Positions 7,887 to 17,582 of a DNA stretch of 64,000 nucleotides are shown piece by piece (position 1 is the first letter of the stretch; every line of letters starts with the position of its first letter). The notes below the pieces were generated by a model. That model saw nothing but the letters and a program-made list of their open reading frames with translations, was not told the DNA's origin and ran no database searches. The position numbers and the translations under genes were made by a program. Origin of the DNA: Patescibacteria group bacterium (GTDB taxonomy: Bacteria; Patescibacteriota; Gracilibacteria; UBA1369; 2-02-FULL-48-14). Location of the stretch: assembly GCA_018816805.1 (NCBI GenBank), contig JAHIVE010000035.1:62001-126000 (forward strand), given 5' to 3'.

Positions 7887-9134
7887 ATGCCAAAACATAA
7901 AGTAATTGCAGGTCTGGACGTTGGAAATTCGAAAATTAGGACAGTAATTGCAGTAATGGACGAGCAGAGTTCAACTCCAAATATTTTGGGGGTTGGAGTG
8001 TCGCCTTCAGGCGGACTTAGAAAGGGTGCTGTGATTGATGTGGAGGAGACTGTGAGAAATATTTCATCCGCGCTTGAGGATGCTGAAAGGATGGCCGGAG
8101 AACCGGTTCATCATGTGTTTTTGGGGATTGGCGGGTCACACATTTCGTCGCAAGATAGCAAGGGTGTGATTGCCATTTCACACAGTGGGAATGAAATTAT
8201 TGAGGATGATGTGGACAGGGTTTTGGAGGCGGCGCAGGCAGTTGCAATTCCGAGCAACAGAAGGATTCTGAGGATTATTCCAAAGTCGTTTACCGTTGAT
8301 GAACAGAGCGGAATTAAGTATCCGGTTGGAATGACAGGGATTCGGCTTGAGGTTTTGGCGCATTTGGTGACAGGATTGGTTCCGGCGGTGAAGAACATTG
8401 AAAAATGTGTGCATCAGGCTGGAGTGGACATAAATGACATTATTCCGGCTGGTTTGGCGGCGAGCGAGGCCGTGCTCACCAAGCGTCAGAAAGAGCTTGG
8501 GGCTTTGGTGGTTGATATTGGTTGTGGAGGAACGAATGTGGCAGTTTTTGAAGAGGGGACGGTTTTGCACACAGCTTCTCTTCCGATTGGAGGGGAGAAT
8601 GTGACGAACGACATTGCAATTGGGCTTAGAACTTCAATTGACACGGCTGAGAAGATTAAAATTGATTATGGAACTTGTATGCCGGAGGATGTGCATGATA
8701 GGGAGACTATTGACCTTTCGCTCATGAGCAAGATTGACACTGCGACTGTTTCCAAGAAGCAGTTGGCGCAAGTGATCCAGGCCAGATATCATGAAATTTT
8801 TGTGATGGTGAAGGCTGAAATGGCCAAGATCCAAAGAGATGGAATGCTTCCTGCGGGGGCAATTTTGACCGGAGCGGCCGTTAAGATGCCGGGCGTGATT
8901 GATTTGGCTCGGGAGGTTTTGAATTTGCCGGTGCAGATTGGTTTTCCAACTAATTATGAAGGTGTTGTAGACAAGATTGAAGACCCGGCTTATGCAACGC
9001 CAATTGGACTAGCTATTTGGGGATCCAGGTTTCAGGGTGACAGCTACTCTGGAATGAGACTGGACCTCAAAGGTTTCTCAATGGACAAAATGACCCAAGG
9101 ACTCAAGAACTGGGTCCGTGGACTATTACCTTAG
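7887..9134 (+). CDS. ftsA: Cell division protein FtsA
   Basis: A 415-residue actin-fold ATPase. The phosphate 1 motif is [17 protein letters not shown] (residues 8-24), the later phosphate 2 region is [18 protein letters not shown], and the adenosine region is [13 protein letters not shown]. FtsA tethers FtsZ to the membrane; the extreme C-terminus ends with a helix ([14 protein letters not shown]) that fits an amphipathic membrane-targeting sequence. It is followed 44 bp later by ftsZ, the standard order. Length is normal. Confidence 0.97.
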   Translation: MPKHKVIAGLDVGNSKIRTVIAVMDEQSSTPNILGVGVSPSGGLRKGAVIDVEETVRNISSALEDAERMAGEPVHHVFLGIGGSHISSQDSKGVIAISHSGNEIIEDDVDRVLEAAQAVAIPSNRRILRIIPKSFTVDEQSGIKYPVGMTGIRLEVLAHLVTGLVPAVKNIEKCVHQAGVDINDIIPAGLAASEAVLTKRQKELGALVVDIGCGGTNVAVFEEGTVLHTASLPIGGENVTNDIAIGLRTSIDTAEKIKIDYGTCMPEDVHDRETIDLSLMSKIDTATVSKKQLAQVIQARYHEIFVMVKAEMAKIQRDGMLPAGAILTGAAVKMPGVIDLAREVLNLPVQIGFPTNYEGVVDKIEDPAYATPIGLAIWGSRFQGDSYSGMRLDLKGFSMDKMTQGLKNWVRGLLP

Positions 9135-9178
9135 ATTTTATTGCCGCTTTAGCGGCTTCCCCTAACCCCCCTTCGCTT

Positions 9179-10417
9179 ATGGCAGCAAGCGACAACAAAA
9201 AAAACGACGACAGTCTTAAAAATCTTTTTTCTTCTTCCAGCGCAAAACGGCGCAATTTTGAAGTAACACCTGATGTTTCGCCGGTTGCGCGAATTAAAGT
9301 TATTGGTGTTGGAGGAGGAGGAGGCAATGCTTTGAACCGAATGGTTCGCTCAAATATTCAAGGAATTGAATTTATTGCGGTTAACACAGATGCGCAGGCT
9401 CTTTATCATAATGAGGCTTCGATCAAAATCAATATTGGTAAGGCAACTACGCGTGGACTTGGAGCCGGAAGTCATCCGGAAGTGGGGAAACAGGCGGCTG
9501 AAGAGTCGAGCGAGGAAATTAAGCAGGCGATTGATGGAGCCGATATGGTTTTCATTACTTGCGGACTTGGAGGAGGAACCGGGACCGGCGCTTCTCCTGT
9601 GATTGCGGAGATTGCGCGTGATCTTGGAATTTTGACGGTTGGAGTTGTTACCAAGCCGTTTTCATTTGAGGGACATCGCAGAAAAACGCAAGCGGAAGAA
9701 GGGCTTGAAAACTTGAAGAATAAAGTTGATACGCTGATTACAATTCCAAATGACAAAATTTTGTCTTTGATTGATAAAAAGACTCCTCTGACGGAGGCGT
9801 TTACGGTTGTGGATGATGTACTCCGGCAAGGTGTGCAGGGTATTTCAGACTTGATTACCGTGCATGGAATGATCAACGTGGACTTTGCGGATGTTCGCGC
9901 AATTATGGAAAATGCCGGATCCGCTTTGATGGGAATCGGATATGGGGCCGGCGAGCAACGCGCTACTGAGGCTGCTCGTGCGGCTATTGAAAGCCCTCTG
10001 CTTGAGCTTGATATTCAAGGCGCGAAAGGCATTTTGTTCAATATTACCGGAGGAACAGACCTTTCAATGTTTGAGGTGGATGAAGCTGCGCGAATTATTA
10101 CTGAGGCGGCTGATCCTGAAGCAAACATTATTTTTGGATCTGTTGTGAACGACTCTTACACCGGTGAGATCAAAATTACCGTGGTTGCCACCGGATTCGA
10201 TGATCACAAGAGGTCTATCAATATTGCCAGGCCGCTTGGCGACATGAGAGGGTATCATCATAGGTCAGTTGCTCCGGCACCGGCGCCATCTGCTCCTCAA
10301 CATTCGCTTTCAATGGATGACGAAAGGCCTATTAGCACACCTCAAATGCCGGCGGCTGAAGATGGTGGCAGTGAATATGATATTCCGGCGTTTATTCGTC
10401 AGAAAATGCAGAAGTAA
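9179..10417 (+). CDS. ftsZ: Cell division protein FtsZ
   Basis: A 412-residue tubulin-fold GTPase that forms the division ring. The nucleotide-binding stretch [13 protein letters not shown] begins at residue 43, and the tubulin signature [11 protein letters not shown] is present further on. A variable linker rich in Pro/Ala follows the GTPase and C-terminal core, and the conserved tail YDIPAFIRQ, which binds FtsA, is present at the end. A GCCGC/GCGGC hairpin lies in the 44-bp gap after ftsA. The 3' end overlaps the convergent unknown gene by 26 bp. Confidence 0.98.
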   Translation: MAASDNKKNDDSLKNLFSSSSAKRRNFEVTPDVSPVARIKVIGVGGGGGNALNRMVRSNIQGIEFIAVNTDAQALYHNEASIKINIGKATTRGLGAGSHPEVGKQAAEESSEEIKQAIDGADMVFITCGLGGGTGTGASPVIAEIARDLGILTVGVVTKPFSFEGHRRKTQAEEGLENLKNKVDTLITIPNDKILSLIDKKTPLTEAFTVVDDVLRQGVQGISDLITVHGMINVDFADVRAIMENAGSALMGIGYGAGEQRATEAARAAIESPLLELDIQGAKGILFNITGGTDLSMFEVDEAARIITEAADPEANIIFGSVVNDSYTGEIKITVVATGFDDHKRSINIARPLGDMRGYHHRSVAPAPAPSAPQHSLSMDDERPISTPQMPAAEDGGSEYDIPAFIRQKMQK

Positions 10418-11012
10418 AGACTCTTAGTGCTTGCAAAAGACAACCTTTGCGATTCTTTGTTTCTTCAATGATTAGGTCTGGTTTTTTGGTGGTGACCGGA
10501 GGTTCAATTGTCCCTGTAGATGCGGGTGGTTCGCTGAGGTAGATTTTTCCTAAATGACCCAGGAGGTTATTTGCGTCTTCATTGGTGAGGACGTCTGGAT
10601 ATCTTATTTCCTCTGCCTCTCCGTTTGCAAAATAGAGACATATGGAGTAATTGCATGCGCCCCGTGGGTCGATTTCCGATGAAATATCAGCTTTCACGCA
10701 TTGCTGGCCGCTAGGGAGTTCATACGGGCTGGCAAATGTGGCGACAAGTAGCTGGTTTTCTACTTTTCTTCCGTCCGGGGTTTTGCTGGTTTCTTTTTTT
10801 AATTTTCCCTCATCTTGTTGATATGTATGGGCGCTTCGCATTCCTGCATGCTCAAGCATTATACCGTTTTTTTGAAAAGCTGCTCTGCTGTCTTCGCGCT
10901 TGGCTGCTCTCATAAGTTCTGAGACCTGCCTGACGGCGTATCTTCGTTCTGTAAATCCTGGGGTTTCGTTAAGCATAGACCTCAATATATTCCGGGATCT
11001 TGGCTTGGACAA
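10392..11012 (-). CDS. Hypothetical protein
   Basis: Up to 206 residues, unrecognised. The apparent start is TTG at 11012; an ATG at 10976 is an alternative. The sequence is soluble, with a middle region ([20 protein letters not shown]) that looks like beta strands and a conserved-looking tail. It lies 15 bp after the stop of the next upstream minus-strand gene, so both are probably one transcript. Its 3' end runs 26 bp into ftsZ on the other strand. Confidence 0.55.
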   Translation of the reverse strand: MSKPRSRNILRSMLNETPGFTERRYAVRQVSELMRAAKREDSRAAFQKNGIMLEHAGMRSAHTYQQDEGKLKKETSKTPDGRKVENQLLVATFASPYELPSGQQCVKADISSEIDPRGACNYSICLYFANGEAEEIRYPDVLTNEDANNLLGHLGKIYLSEPPASTGTIEPPVTTKKPDLIIEETKNRKGCLLQALRVFTSAFSDE

Positions 11013-11027
11013 GTTGATTTTGTGTGT

Positions 11028-11411
11028 TTATGCCGTGGGACCGTCTTTGGCGGGAAGCTGAGAAGCGGGGACTTTGTCTTCATTATGTCCGTCAACTTCA
11101 AGGGGTTCTTGAAGGGGTCCGAGCACCACGTTTAATGCTTTTGCAATTTGTTCTCTTGTGGCGTCTGATCTGACTTTTAAGACCATGTCCCGGCCTGCAA
11201 GGCGGCTTTCCGTGTCAATTTGTACCGGCTGGATGTGCTTTGTTTCCGGAGTCAAAGGCACAGCCGCAATGTTTTCTTTTAATTTTTTCAGGGCTGGATT
11301 GTTTTCAGGACTTGATCCGGTTTCTTGTTCAACTTGCTTGAATGCGGCGTCTACTTCCGGGAAAACTTTTGCGGTTTCAAGTAATTCTGGTTTTTGTAGG
11401 TCGTCTTGCAT
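11028..11411 (-). CDS. Hypothetical acidic protein
   Basis: A 127-residue acidic soluble protein, not recognised. It is rich in Glu, Lys and Pro with a short segment (RLAGRDMVLKVRSDATREQI) that could form a small folded domain. It is the first gene of a two-gene minus-strand operon with a clear promoter (TTTACG-17-TATAAT). Confidence 0.6.
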   Translation of the reverse strand: MQDDLQKPELLETAKVFPEVDAAFKQVEQETGSSPENNPALKKLKENIAAVPLTPETKHIQPVQIDTESRLAGRDMVLKVRSDATREQIAKALNVVLGPLQEPLEVDGHNEDKVPASQLPAKDGPTA

Positions 11412-11432
11412 TTTTTATTGTTAAATCTTGTT

Positions 11433-11461
11433 ATTATACCTTATTTCTAGGTCTGCGTAAA
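11433..11461 (-). promoter_or_regulatory. Promoter of the 11411-10392 operon
   Basis: On the minus strand TTTACG (11461-11456), 17-bp spacer, TATAAT (11438-11433). Leader about 15 nt. Confidence 0.7.
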
Positions 11462-11507
11462 GGGGGTTTGGGGGGCTCAGGGCGTGTTTTTTTTGTAAAA
11501 TATGCGC

Positions 11508-12503
11508 ATGGAAGTTAGATTTTTAAAACCGACGGATGCGAAAATGCTTGAGGAATTTGTCGTAGAGCATCCTGACGGCTTTATTGAGCAGACTTGGGCG
11601 TGGGGAGAGCTGCAGACTACTGTACCGGGAAGGGTGGCGTTTTATGTGTGGGGAGTTTTTGAAGATTCGCGACTGGTTGGGTCTATGTTGGTGATTCGGC
11701 AGCATATGGCCATGGATAAGTGCTGGCTTTGGTGTCCGCGCGGGCCTCTTTTGCCGGAAAAAGATAGAAGCAAGGTGTGGAATTTGCTTAAGCAGGAAGT
11801 TAGCGCTATTGCCAGGAAGGAAGGGGACGTGTATTTGAGGATTGAGCCGGGAGCAAGAGAGGGTGATGATTGGCCTGTAAAGGGTGCTTATACAAAAGAT
11901 AGGTATGTGCCGGGGGAAACTATGATGATTGATTTAACTAGGGAAGAGGAGTCAATTAGAGCTCAAATGACGCAAAAGGGGCGCTACAACATAAAACAGG
12001 CGGTGAAGGCGGGGGTTTATGTGGTGAAGTCGGATATGACAGATTTTAGGGATTTTTGGGATATGATGGAGGAGACGGCGGAGAGAGATGGGTTTCATTT
12101 GCATTCAAGGAATTTTTACGAGTCTTTTTATGATATTTTGGGCAACAAAGTGCATGTTTATTTGGCAAAAATTGACAAGGAGACTGTGGCGGGGATGTTC
12201 GGGGTTGGGTTTGGGGATACTTTTGTTTATTATTTTGGGGCGTCTTCTGATTCGCACAGGAAGGCGTATGCGCCGTATGCGCTGCAGTGGTTTGCCATTG
12301 AGTCCGCCAAAAGACATGGTTATAAATGGTATGATTTTTTGGGTGTTGCTCCGGAGGGAGATGAGCGGCATTCTTTGGCGGGTGTGACGCAGTTTAAGTC
12401 GCGGTTTGGGGGAAGGCGGGTAAAATATAAAGAAGCCTCCGTGTTGGTGTTTAAACCGTTTTGGTGGATAGCAGTGAAGTTGGCGAAAGCGAGGGTTCGC
12501 TAA
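11508..12503 (+). CDS. FemAB-family peptidoglycan bridge aminoacyltransferase
   Basis: A 331-residue protein made of two GNAT-like halves, the FemABX architecture. Recognisable parts are FIEQTWAWGELQ near the start, KGRYNIKQAVKAGV (the K-x-R-x-x-I-x-x-A motif) in the middle and KWYDFLGV near the end. The family adds amino acids from aminoacyl-tRNA to the peptidoglycan precursor. TAAAAT at 11496-11501 lies 6 nt before the ATG at 11508, so this start is preferred to the ATG at 11502, and the mRNA is predicted to be leaderless. It ends by sharing CTAA with the convergent gene. Confidence 0.85.
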   Translation: MEVRFLKPTDAKMLEEFVVEHPDGFIEQTWAWGELQTTVPGRVAFYVWGVFEDSRLVGSMLVIRQHMAMDKCWLWCPRGPLLPEKDRSKVWNLLKQEVSAIARKEGDVYLRIEPGAREGDDWPVKGAYTKDRYVPGETMMIDLTREEESIRAQMTQKGRYNIKQAVKAGVYVVKSDMTDFRDFWDMMEETAERDGFHLHSRNFYESFYDILGNKVHVYLAKIDKETVAGMFGVGFGDTFVYYFGASSDSHRKAYAPYALQWFAIESAKRHGYKWYDFLGVAPEGDERHSLAGVTQFKSRFGGRRVKYKEASVLVFKPFWWIAVKLAKARVR

Positions 12504-12763
12504 AGCTTTTCAAGAAGTGATTTAATCCATTCGACAGGTGCCACCAGGCAGCCTTGCGGATTTTCATTTCTAAGGAGTGCGGCTCTGGGTATGTATTCAG
12601 ATTCAGGTGCTGGGTCCGGTGATTTGGCGAATTGTACGGTTTTTAGATTTGGTGGAACCGGGGGTGGGCCTGGGACGTGAGATCTGTCAGGAGAGCCTTG
12701 GTTGGTTTCTATGTCGTCCTCTCCAAGGTAGTCAAAGAGGGTTTCGTTTCTGGGCTCTGCCAT
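12500..12763 (-). CDS. Small hypothetical protein
   Basis: An 87-residue Pro-rich protein of unknown function with a possibly structured C-terminal helix (VEWIKSLLEKL). Its ATG directly follows the stop of the deformylase gene (TAAATG), so it is the second gene of that operon. Its stop overlaps the FemAB stop by 4 bp. Confidence 0.6.
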   Translation of the reverse strand: MAEPRNETLFDYLGEDDIETNQGSPDRSHVPGPPPVPPNLKTVQFAKSPDPAPESEYIPRAALLRNENPQGCLVAPVEWIKSLLEKL

Positions 12764-13258
12764 TTAAATGTTGGTAACGTTTTCTGTGTTGTTTTCTTTG
12801 ATGTTTTTGGCCTTGTCTATGAAGAGAATGCCGTCCAGGTGGTCAATTTCATGTTGGACTACGCGGGCGTTGAAGTCTTCAAGTTCGATTGTGTGGGTTT
12901 TCCCGTTGAAGTCTGTGAAGCTTACGGTTATTTCCTTTGCGCGCTTTACTTGACCCCAGGTTTTGGGGAGGGAAAGGCAGCCTTCTTCTCCCAATACTGC
13001 TTTGTCTGATTTTTCTAAAATGGCCGGGTTGAGCATGGGCACGTAGGCTTCGTCTTTTTCTCCGGGGTTTAGGGTGCAAACAATTAAGCGAATGTTGCGG
13101 CCAACCTGCGGAGCTGCAAGACCGACCCCTTTTTCTGCAAGCATTGTGCGAACCATATCCAAAGCAAACATTCTGAGCTCTCCTGTGATTTTCTCAACAG
13201 GGGCTGAGACTGTTCTTAGGATTTTGTTGTCGGTGCCGGTTTCAACATGAAGCGTCAT
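12764..13258 (-). CDS. def: Peptide deformylase
   Basis: A 164-residue metalloenzyme that removes the formyl group from nascent N-terminal Met. All three signature motifs are present: GVGLAAPQVG (residues 44-53), EGCLSLP (92-98, with the metal-binding Cys) and HEIDH (136-140). Length is normal. It heads a two-gene operon under a TTGACA-17-CACAAT promoter with a leader of about 25 nt. Confidence 0.97.
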   Translation of the reverse strand: MTLHVETGTDNKILRTVSAPVEKITGELRMFALDMVRTMLAEKGVGLAAPQVGRNIRLIVCTLNPGEKDEAYVPMLNPAILEKSDKAVLGEEGCLSLPKTWGQVKRAKEITVSFTDFNGKTHTIELEDFNARVVQHEIDHLDGILFIDKAKNIKENNTENVTNI

Positions 13259-13287
13259 CGGGTTCAGTTTAATTTATTTAGGGTGAT

Positions 13288-13316
13288 ATTGTGCCTTGTT
13301 GGGGATGTTTTGTCAA
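13288..13316 (-). promoter_or_regulatory. Promoter of def
   Basis: Minus strand TTGACA (13316-13311), 17-bp spacer, CACAAT (13293-13288). Confidence 0.7.
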
Positions 13317-13337
13317 GGGGGCGGCAGGTTGGGCAGC

Positions 13338-14423
13338 TTATTTTTCCTGCCGGAGGCTCGCCTCAATAAATTCGTCCAGGTTGCCGTCCAGGACGTCGTC
13401 AATTTGGGAGGTTTCGTGGTTGGTGCGGTGGTCCTTGACCATTTGGTAAGGCTGCATTACGTAAGAGCGGATTTGGTTCCCCCAGGAGTGCTGAGTGTGT
13501 TCGCCGCGGACCGAGGAGATGTTTTCAAGGTGGTGTTGTTCTTGCAGTGACACCAGTTTTGCTTTGAGTCGGGCGAGGGCTTGTTGTTTGTTTTGGAGTT
13601 GGGAGCGTTCGCTTTGGCAGGTGATTACCAGGCCAGTGGGTTTGTGCGTTAGGCGAACGGCCGAGTCCGCTGTGTTGACGGATTGGCCGCCGGCGCCGGA
13701 GGAGCGGAAAACGTCCCACTCAATGTCTTCTTCTTTGATTTCGACTTCTTCTTCCGGGATTTGGGGCGTGACTTCAACTAGTGCGAATGAGGTTTCACGG
13801 GTGGATTTTTGGGCGAAAGGGGAGATGCGAACCAGGCGGTGGACACCGTTTTCGTGCTTTAAGTAGCCATATGCGAATGGGCCGGAGACCAAGTAGGAGG
13901 CGGACTTTATACCGGCTTCGGCGCCGGGGGTTTTGTCCAGCTCTTCTGTACGCCAGCCGCGTTTTTCGGCAAAGCGGAGGTACATGCGCATTAGCATTTC
14001 AGCGAAATCCTGTGCGTCCGTACCTCCGGTGCCGGCGTGGAACGAAATTATGGCGCTGTTTGTGTCGTAAGGACCTGCAAGGTAGAGTTCAATGTTAAGT
14101 TTGGCGTGGGTTTTCTCTAGTTCGTCTATGGTGCGGGTGACGTCTTGGATCGAGTCGGCGTCAGCTTCGTCTATCATTTCAAGTAGTTCAACGGTGTCTT
14201 TAATGTCAAATTGGAGCTTCTCCCATTCTTCAATTGTTTGGCGAAGGTGGCCGGCTTTCTGGGAAACTTGTTGAGCTTTTTCGTTGTCGTCCCAAAAGTT
14301 TGGTTCGCTCATTTGGGCGTCCATCTCGGTGAGTCGGGCTTTTTTGGCTGGGAGATCAAGGTGAGTGACCGACTTTTCGGTTTCGCTTTGAAGAAGGTCG
14401 AGGCGTTCAGAGAGTTCTTGCAT
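13338..14423 (-). CDS. prfB: Peptide chain release factor 2
   Basis: A 361-residue class I release factor. The SPF tripeptide that reads UAA and UGA is at residues 201-203 and the catalytic GGQ at 245-247 (SGAGGQSVN). The start MQELSERL is chosen because an upstream TTG would lie in promoter-like sequence. The usual autoregulatory +1 frameshift (in-frame UGA near codon 25) is absent: the reading frame passes straight through CTT GAT. Presence of RF2 together with TGA stops on neighbouring genes indicates the standard genetic code. Confidence 0.97.
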   Translation of the reverse strand: MQELSERLDLLQSETEKSVTHLDLPAKKARLTEMDAQMSEPNFWDDNEKAQQVSQKAGHLRQTIEEWEKLQFDIKDTVELLEMIDEADADSIQDVTRTIDELEKTHAKLNIELYLAGPYDTNSAIISFHAGTGGTDAQDFAEMLMRMYLRFAEKRGWRTEELDKTPGAEAGIKSASYLVSGPFAYGYLKHENGVHRLVRISPFAQKSTRETSFALVEVTPQIPEEEVEIKEEDIEWDVFRSSGAGGQSVNTADSAVRLTHKPTGLVITCQSERSQLQNKQQALARLKAKLVSLQEQHHLENISSVRGEHTQHSWGNQIRSYVMQPYQMVKDHRTNHETSQIDDVLDGNLDEFIEASLRQEK

Positions 14424-14519
14424 GCGCAAAGATTGCCTGAAAAAAAGGGTGAATGCAATTTGGATTCTTTGGGGGTGGAGACTTTCGGGTTTGCGGTAAT
14501 TGGTTTAGAATGTCTGCCG

Positions 14520-16013
14520 ATGAGTACTGCAAAAAAAATCCTTTCGAACACGTTGGTGCAGATGCTGGGACGGGCGACGATGGCCGTGACAAGCGTGGTG
14601 ATTTTGAAGGCCATTTCGAATTTTCTCTCTGTTGAAGGGTATGGAATGTACACGGCTATTTATGAATTTCTGGCGTTTTTTGGGATTGTTGCGGATTTGG
14701 GGCTGTTTACAATTGCGGTCCGCGAGATGGGCAAGGGGAAGCGGGACAGAAATTTTGTGGCTGGGAATATTTTAGGTATGCGAATGATGATGGCGGTTAT
14801 TGCTATGAGTTTAGCGGTGATCAGTGCATTTTTAATTCCAAAATATCAGGAAACTTATATTCCGGTTGGTGTTGCGATTGCGTCTATGGCGGTGTTTTTG
14901 TCCATTATGCATGGGACAGTTTCCAGCGTTTTGCAGGTTGAGCTCAAAATGGAGCGAGCTACAATTGGGATTGTTGGAGGAAAGATTTTGTCGCTTGTGT
15001 GGATGCTTTCCGTGATTTTTTACTTTTATGCGGATGAGCCGGGAGCGCAGGCGTTTTATCAGCTTTTGGTTGCGGGGGTTGTGGGAAATTTGTTCGCGTT
15101 TTTGTATACGCTGAGGTATGCGCTGAAGTATGCGCGGATAAGGCCGCAGTTTGATAAAGCTTACTGGAGGGAAATTATGGTGACGGCGGTGCCTTATGGG
15201 GCGGCTCTTGTTTTGAATATGGTTTATTTTAGGATCGACTCAATTATGCTTTTGTTTATGAAGGGGCCAGCGGAGGTGGGGCTTTATGGCGTGCCAATGC
15301 GAATTTTGGAGATTTTGTCTGTGATTCCGGTTTATTTTATGAACAGTGTACTGCCGGTTTTGTCCAAGGCTATGAATGAGGGGAGTGCGCGGGTTAAGCG
15401 GATGCTGCAGCTTTCGTTCGACTTTTTGTTTATGGCGGCGTTTCCAATGGTGGTTGGTCTGTGGATTTTGGCGTATCCAATCATTTTTTTGATTTCGGCG
15501 CCGGACTTTTTGAGCAATTTGAGCATTGGCTACTACGGGTCTGATATTGCAATGAAAATTTTGGTGGGCGCAATGTTCTTTTCTTTTATGAACAGTCTGT
15601 TTACGTATTCTTTGGTGGCCGTGAATAAGCAGTCTCACCTTTTGTGGATTAACGGGAGTGCGGCGGCGCTGAACGTGGTGGCGAATTTGATTGTAATCCC
15701 GGAATGGGGCTTCCGTGGGGCGGCCGCTACAAGTGTTTTCACGGAGGCGTATATTTTACTTTTGGCCTGGCTGGTTGCGCGGAGGTTTGTTGAGTTTAGG
15801 TTGAATTTTTGGCCGTTTTTGAAGTCGGCGGTGGCAGCGCTATTGATGGGCTTGGTTGTGTGGTATTTGAAAGACCCAACCTATGAACTTTGGGGACTTG
15901 AGAACTTAAATGTGCTGCTTTTGGCGGCAGTGGGAGCCGTGGTTTACGGCTTATTGCTGCTTGGAATGCGGGCTGTGCCGGAGGAGTTTATGGGGAAATT
16001 GAGGCGGTCTTGA
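14520..16013 (+). CDS. Polysaccharide flippase (Wzx/MATE-like)
   Basis: About 497 residues with roughly 12-14 membrane segments. The N-terminal stretch KKILSNTLVQMLGRATMAVT and the following NFLSVEGYGMY are typical of Wzx-type flippases for lipid-linked oligosaccharides. The ATG at 14520 follows TAGAAT (14506-14511) by 8 nt, which fixes the start and suggests a leaderless or nearly leaderless transcript. The very long upstream reading frame crosses prfB and is not real. It is transcribed away from prfB, and the next plus-strand gene starts 31 bp later. Confidence 0.85.
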   Translation: MSTAKKILSNTLVQMLGRATMAVTSVVILKAISNFLSVEGYGMYTAIYEFLAFFGIVADLGLFTIAVREMGKGKRDRNFVAGNILGMRMMMAVIAMSLAVISAFLIPKYQETYIPVGVAIASMAVFLSIMHGTVSSVLQVELKMERATIGIVGGKILSLVWMLSVIFYFYADEPGAQAFYQLLVAGVVGNLFAFLYTLRYALKYARIRPQFDKAYWREIMVTAVPYGAALVLNMVYFRIDSIMLLFMKGPAEVGLYGVPMRILEILSVIPVYFMNSVLPVLSKAMNEGSARVKRMLQLSFDFLFMAAFPMVVGLWILAYPIIFLISAPDFLSNLSIGYYGSDIAMKILVGAMFFSFMNSLFTYSLVAVNKQSHLLWINGSAAALNVVANLIVIPEWGFRGAAATSVFTEAYILLLAWLVARRFVEFRLNFWPFLKSAVAALLMGLVVWYLKDPTYELWGLENLNVLLLAAVGAVVYGLLLLGMRAVPEEFMGKLRRS

Positions 16014-16044
16014 CGCGAAAGCCCGTGTATGGATTAATTTATGC

Positions 16045-16362
16045 ATGGAAAAAGGAACGGTTCTTGGCTTCGACCAAACAAAAAGGCGCTATCCATTGCC
16101 TGAAGGGGGTGGCGACGGGGTTTTGGTTGATTTCTCGAGGTATGTGTTTGAAGAAGGCGTTAAGGGCGTGCTTAAGAGAGAAAATGGTGAATGGGTATTT
16201 TTTGTTGGGGAAGGCGGGCCCAGGCTCAGGGTTGCGAAGGATGCCGGGGGACTTTCTCCGGATTTTTTGCAGTTAATTGAAGGTCAGCAGTGCGGGGCGT
16301 GGATTTCCCGTGATACTGAAGAAGGCGACTATGTCGCCTTCCAGGTTTGGGCTAGTTTGTAG
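16045..16362 (+). CDS. Small hypothetical protein, faintly cold-shock-domain-like
   Basis: A 105-residue protein. Its start, KGTVLGFDQTKRRYPLPEGG followed by GVLVDFSRY, recalls the beta-strand pattern of cold-shock domains (GxVKWFN...VFVHFS), but the RNA-binding aromatics are not clearly conserved, so this is only a hint. A promoter TTGACG-17-ATTAAT (16010-16038) sits 6 nt before the ATG, again predicting a leaderless mRNA. Confidence 0.6.
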   Translation: MEKGTVLGFDQTKRRYPLPEGGGDGVLVDFSRYVFEEGVKGVLKRENGEWVFFVGEGGPRLRVAKDAGGLSPDFLQLIEGQQCGAWISRDTEEGDYVAFQVWASL

Positions 16363-16368
16363 CTTGAT

Positions 16369-17499
16369 TTATTTGTTTTCTGATTCTAGGGGCTGAGCCG
16401 TTTGTGCAGCGTTGTTTTGTTGCGAGCAAGAATATAAAGCTGCTCCTCCAAGAACTACGGCTGTTGCTCCCGTGGCAAGTCCCATTGCGGCTAGTGCGCC
16501 AATAAGTTGTGCTCTGATTTCTCTTGCTGCTTGACCGCGAAGTGCTGACCTTCTTGTGACTTTTTTATCTGGAGTCCAGGTGGCTCTTCTTTCGGGGGTT
16601 CGTGAAGGAGTTTGCGGCTTTTCAGAGATTTCTCTTGGCTCTGTGGTTTCTTTAGCGGCTACTTGAGCTATTGCAGCGCGAGCTTGTCCATTGAGGCGGG
16701 CCTGCATTTCCCTGGGCTGAAGCCACTCAGTTTGGCCAGGTTTGCCTAAAACTACGACTGGCGCTTCAAGAGGATTTGCAACTCTTGCTCGTTTTGCAAG
16801 TTCTGCGAGAGCTTTTGGGTCTCTGGGTGCTTGATGCCATTCTGTTGGTGGGCCGGAAAATGCCGGGCCATTGTCAAATTGGATTGGAAGTTTAGGACGT
16901 GGCGGTGTAGCTACAGGACTGTCTGTTGGGTCTTCGGGCATTGTTCGTTCTTCAACTTGAGACGGAGTGTGCCTTGATTGATCTTTTTCAAGCTGAACAA
17001 GGACAGCGTCACATGTGTCAAAGAAAATCCTGGGAAATTTTATTTCAATCTCGCTCCTTAGGTCTAATTTTGCATCTCCAAAGGGGTTTTTGCCGGTTAT
17101 TCGTTCTTCAAAATGTGCGTTTACCTTTTCCATGAGAGACTCTATGAACTGAATCATTCTATGGTCGTTTAAAACAAGTTTTGCAAAAACCTCAGCCGGG
17201 GTGAGGCTCGAATGTTCTAGCGTTTGAGCTGAAGAATTGATTACGTCAGTCACTCGAATGTCTGCTAGAATTTGTGAAATTGTGGAATGAAAGGCTTCGA
17301 GTAAGTGGTCGTAATATTGGTTGTCGACCGAGCTTTCCTCGTCTAATTCAAGAGGGTTGCTGGGAAGGCCGTTAACTGCGTTGATTAGGCGCCTTAAGCT
17401 GATTGTTGAGTTTCTGGATGATGATATTGCGGTTCTGACAATTTGAATTAAAGCGTTTCTGGCTAGATGAGCTTCTGGTGTTCGTTGTGTTTCGGCCAT
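16369..17499 (-). CDS. Hypothetical protein with C-terminal membrane anchor
   Basis: A 376-residue protein, not recognised. The first 170 residues are helical, the middle (about 180-320) is Pro/Glu/Arg-rich and probably disordered, and one hydrophobic segment lies near residues 335-360 (LIGALAAMGLATGATAVVLG), ending in a short Cys-containing tail. This gives a tail-anchored topology with most of the protein in the cytoplasm. The unknown gene at 18896-19615 shows a similar style with an internal Ala/Gly-rich membrane segment. Confidence 0.6.
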   Translation of the reverse strand: MAETQRTPEAHLARNALIQIVRTAISSSRNSTISLRRLINAVNGLPSNPLELDEESSVDNQYYDHLLEAFHSTISQILADIRVTDVINSSAQTLEHSSLTPAEVFAKLVLNDHRMIQFIESLMEKVNAHFEERITGKNPFGDAKLDLRSEIEIKFPRIFFDTCDAVLVQLEKDQSRHTPSQVEERTMPEDPTDSPVATPPRPKLPIQFDNGPAFSGPPTEWHQAPRDPKALAELAKRARVANPLEAPVVVLGKPGQTEWLQPREMQARLNGQARAAIAQVAAKETTEPREISEKPQTPSRTPERRATWTPDKKVTRRSALRGQAAREIRAQLIGALAAMGLATGATAVVLGGAALYSCSQQNNAAQTAQPLESENK

Positions 17500-17582
17500 T
17501 TTGTTGATTAATGATAGTGTTTGCTAAACAACATAGATACAAAAAAGTTGCACTTTATGTTTGGAGTGGGATTATGTGCTTT

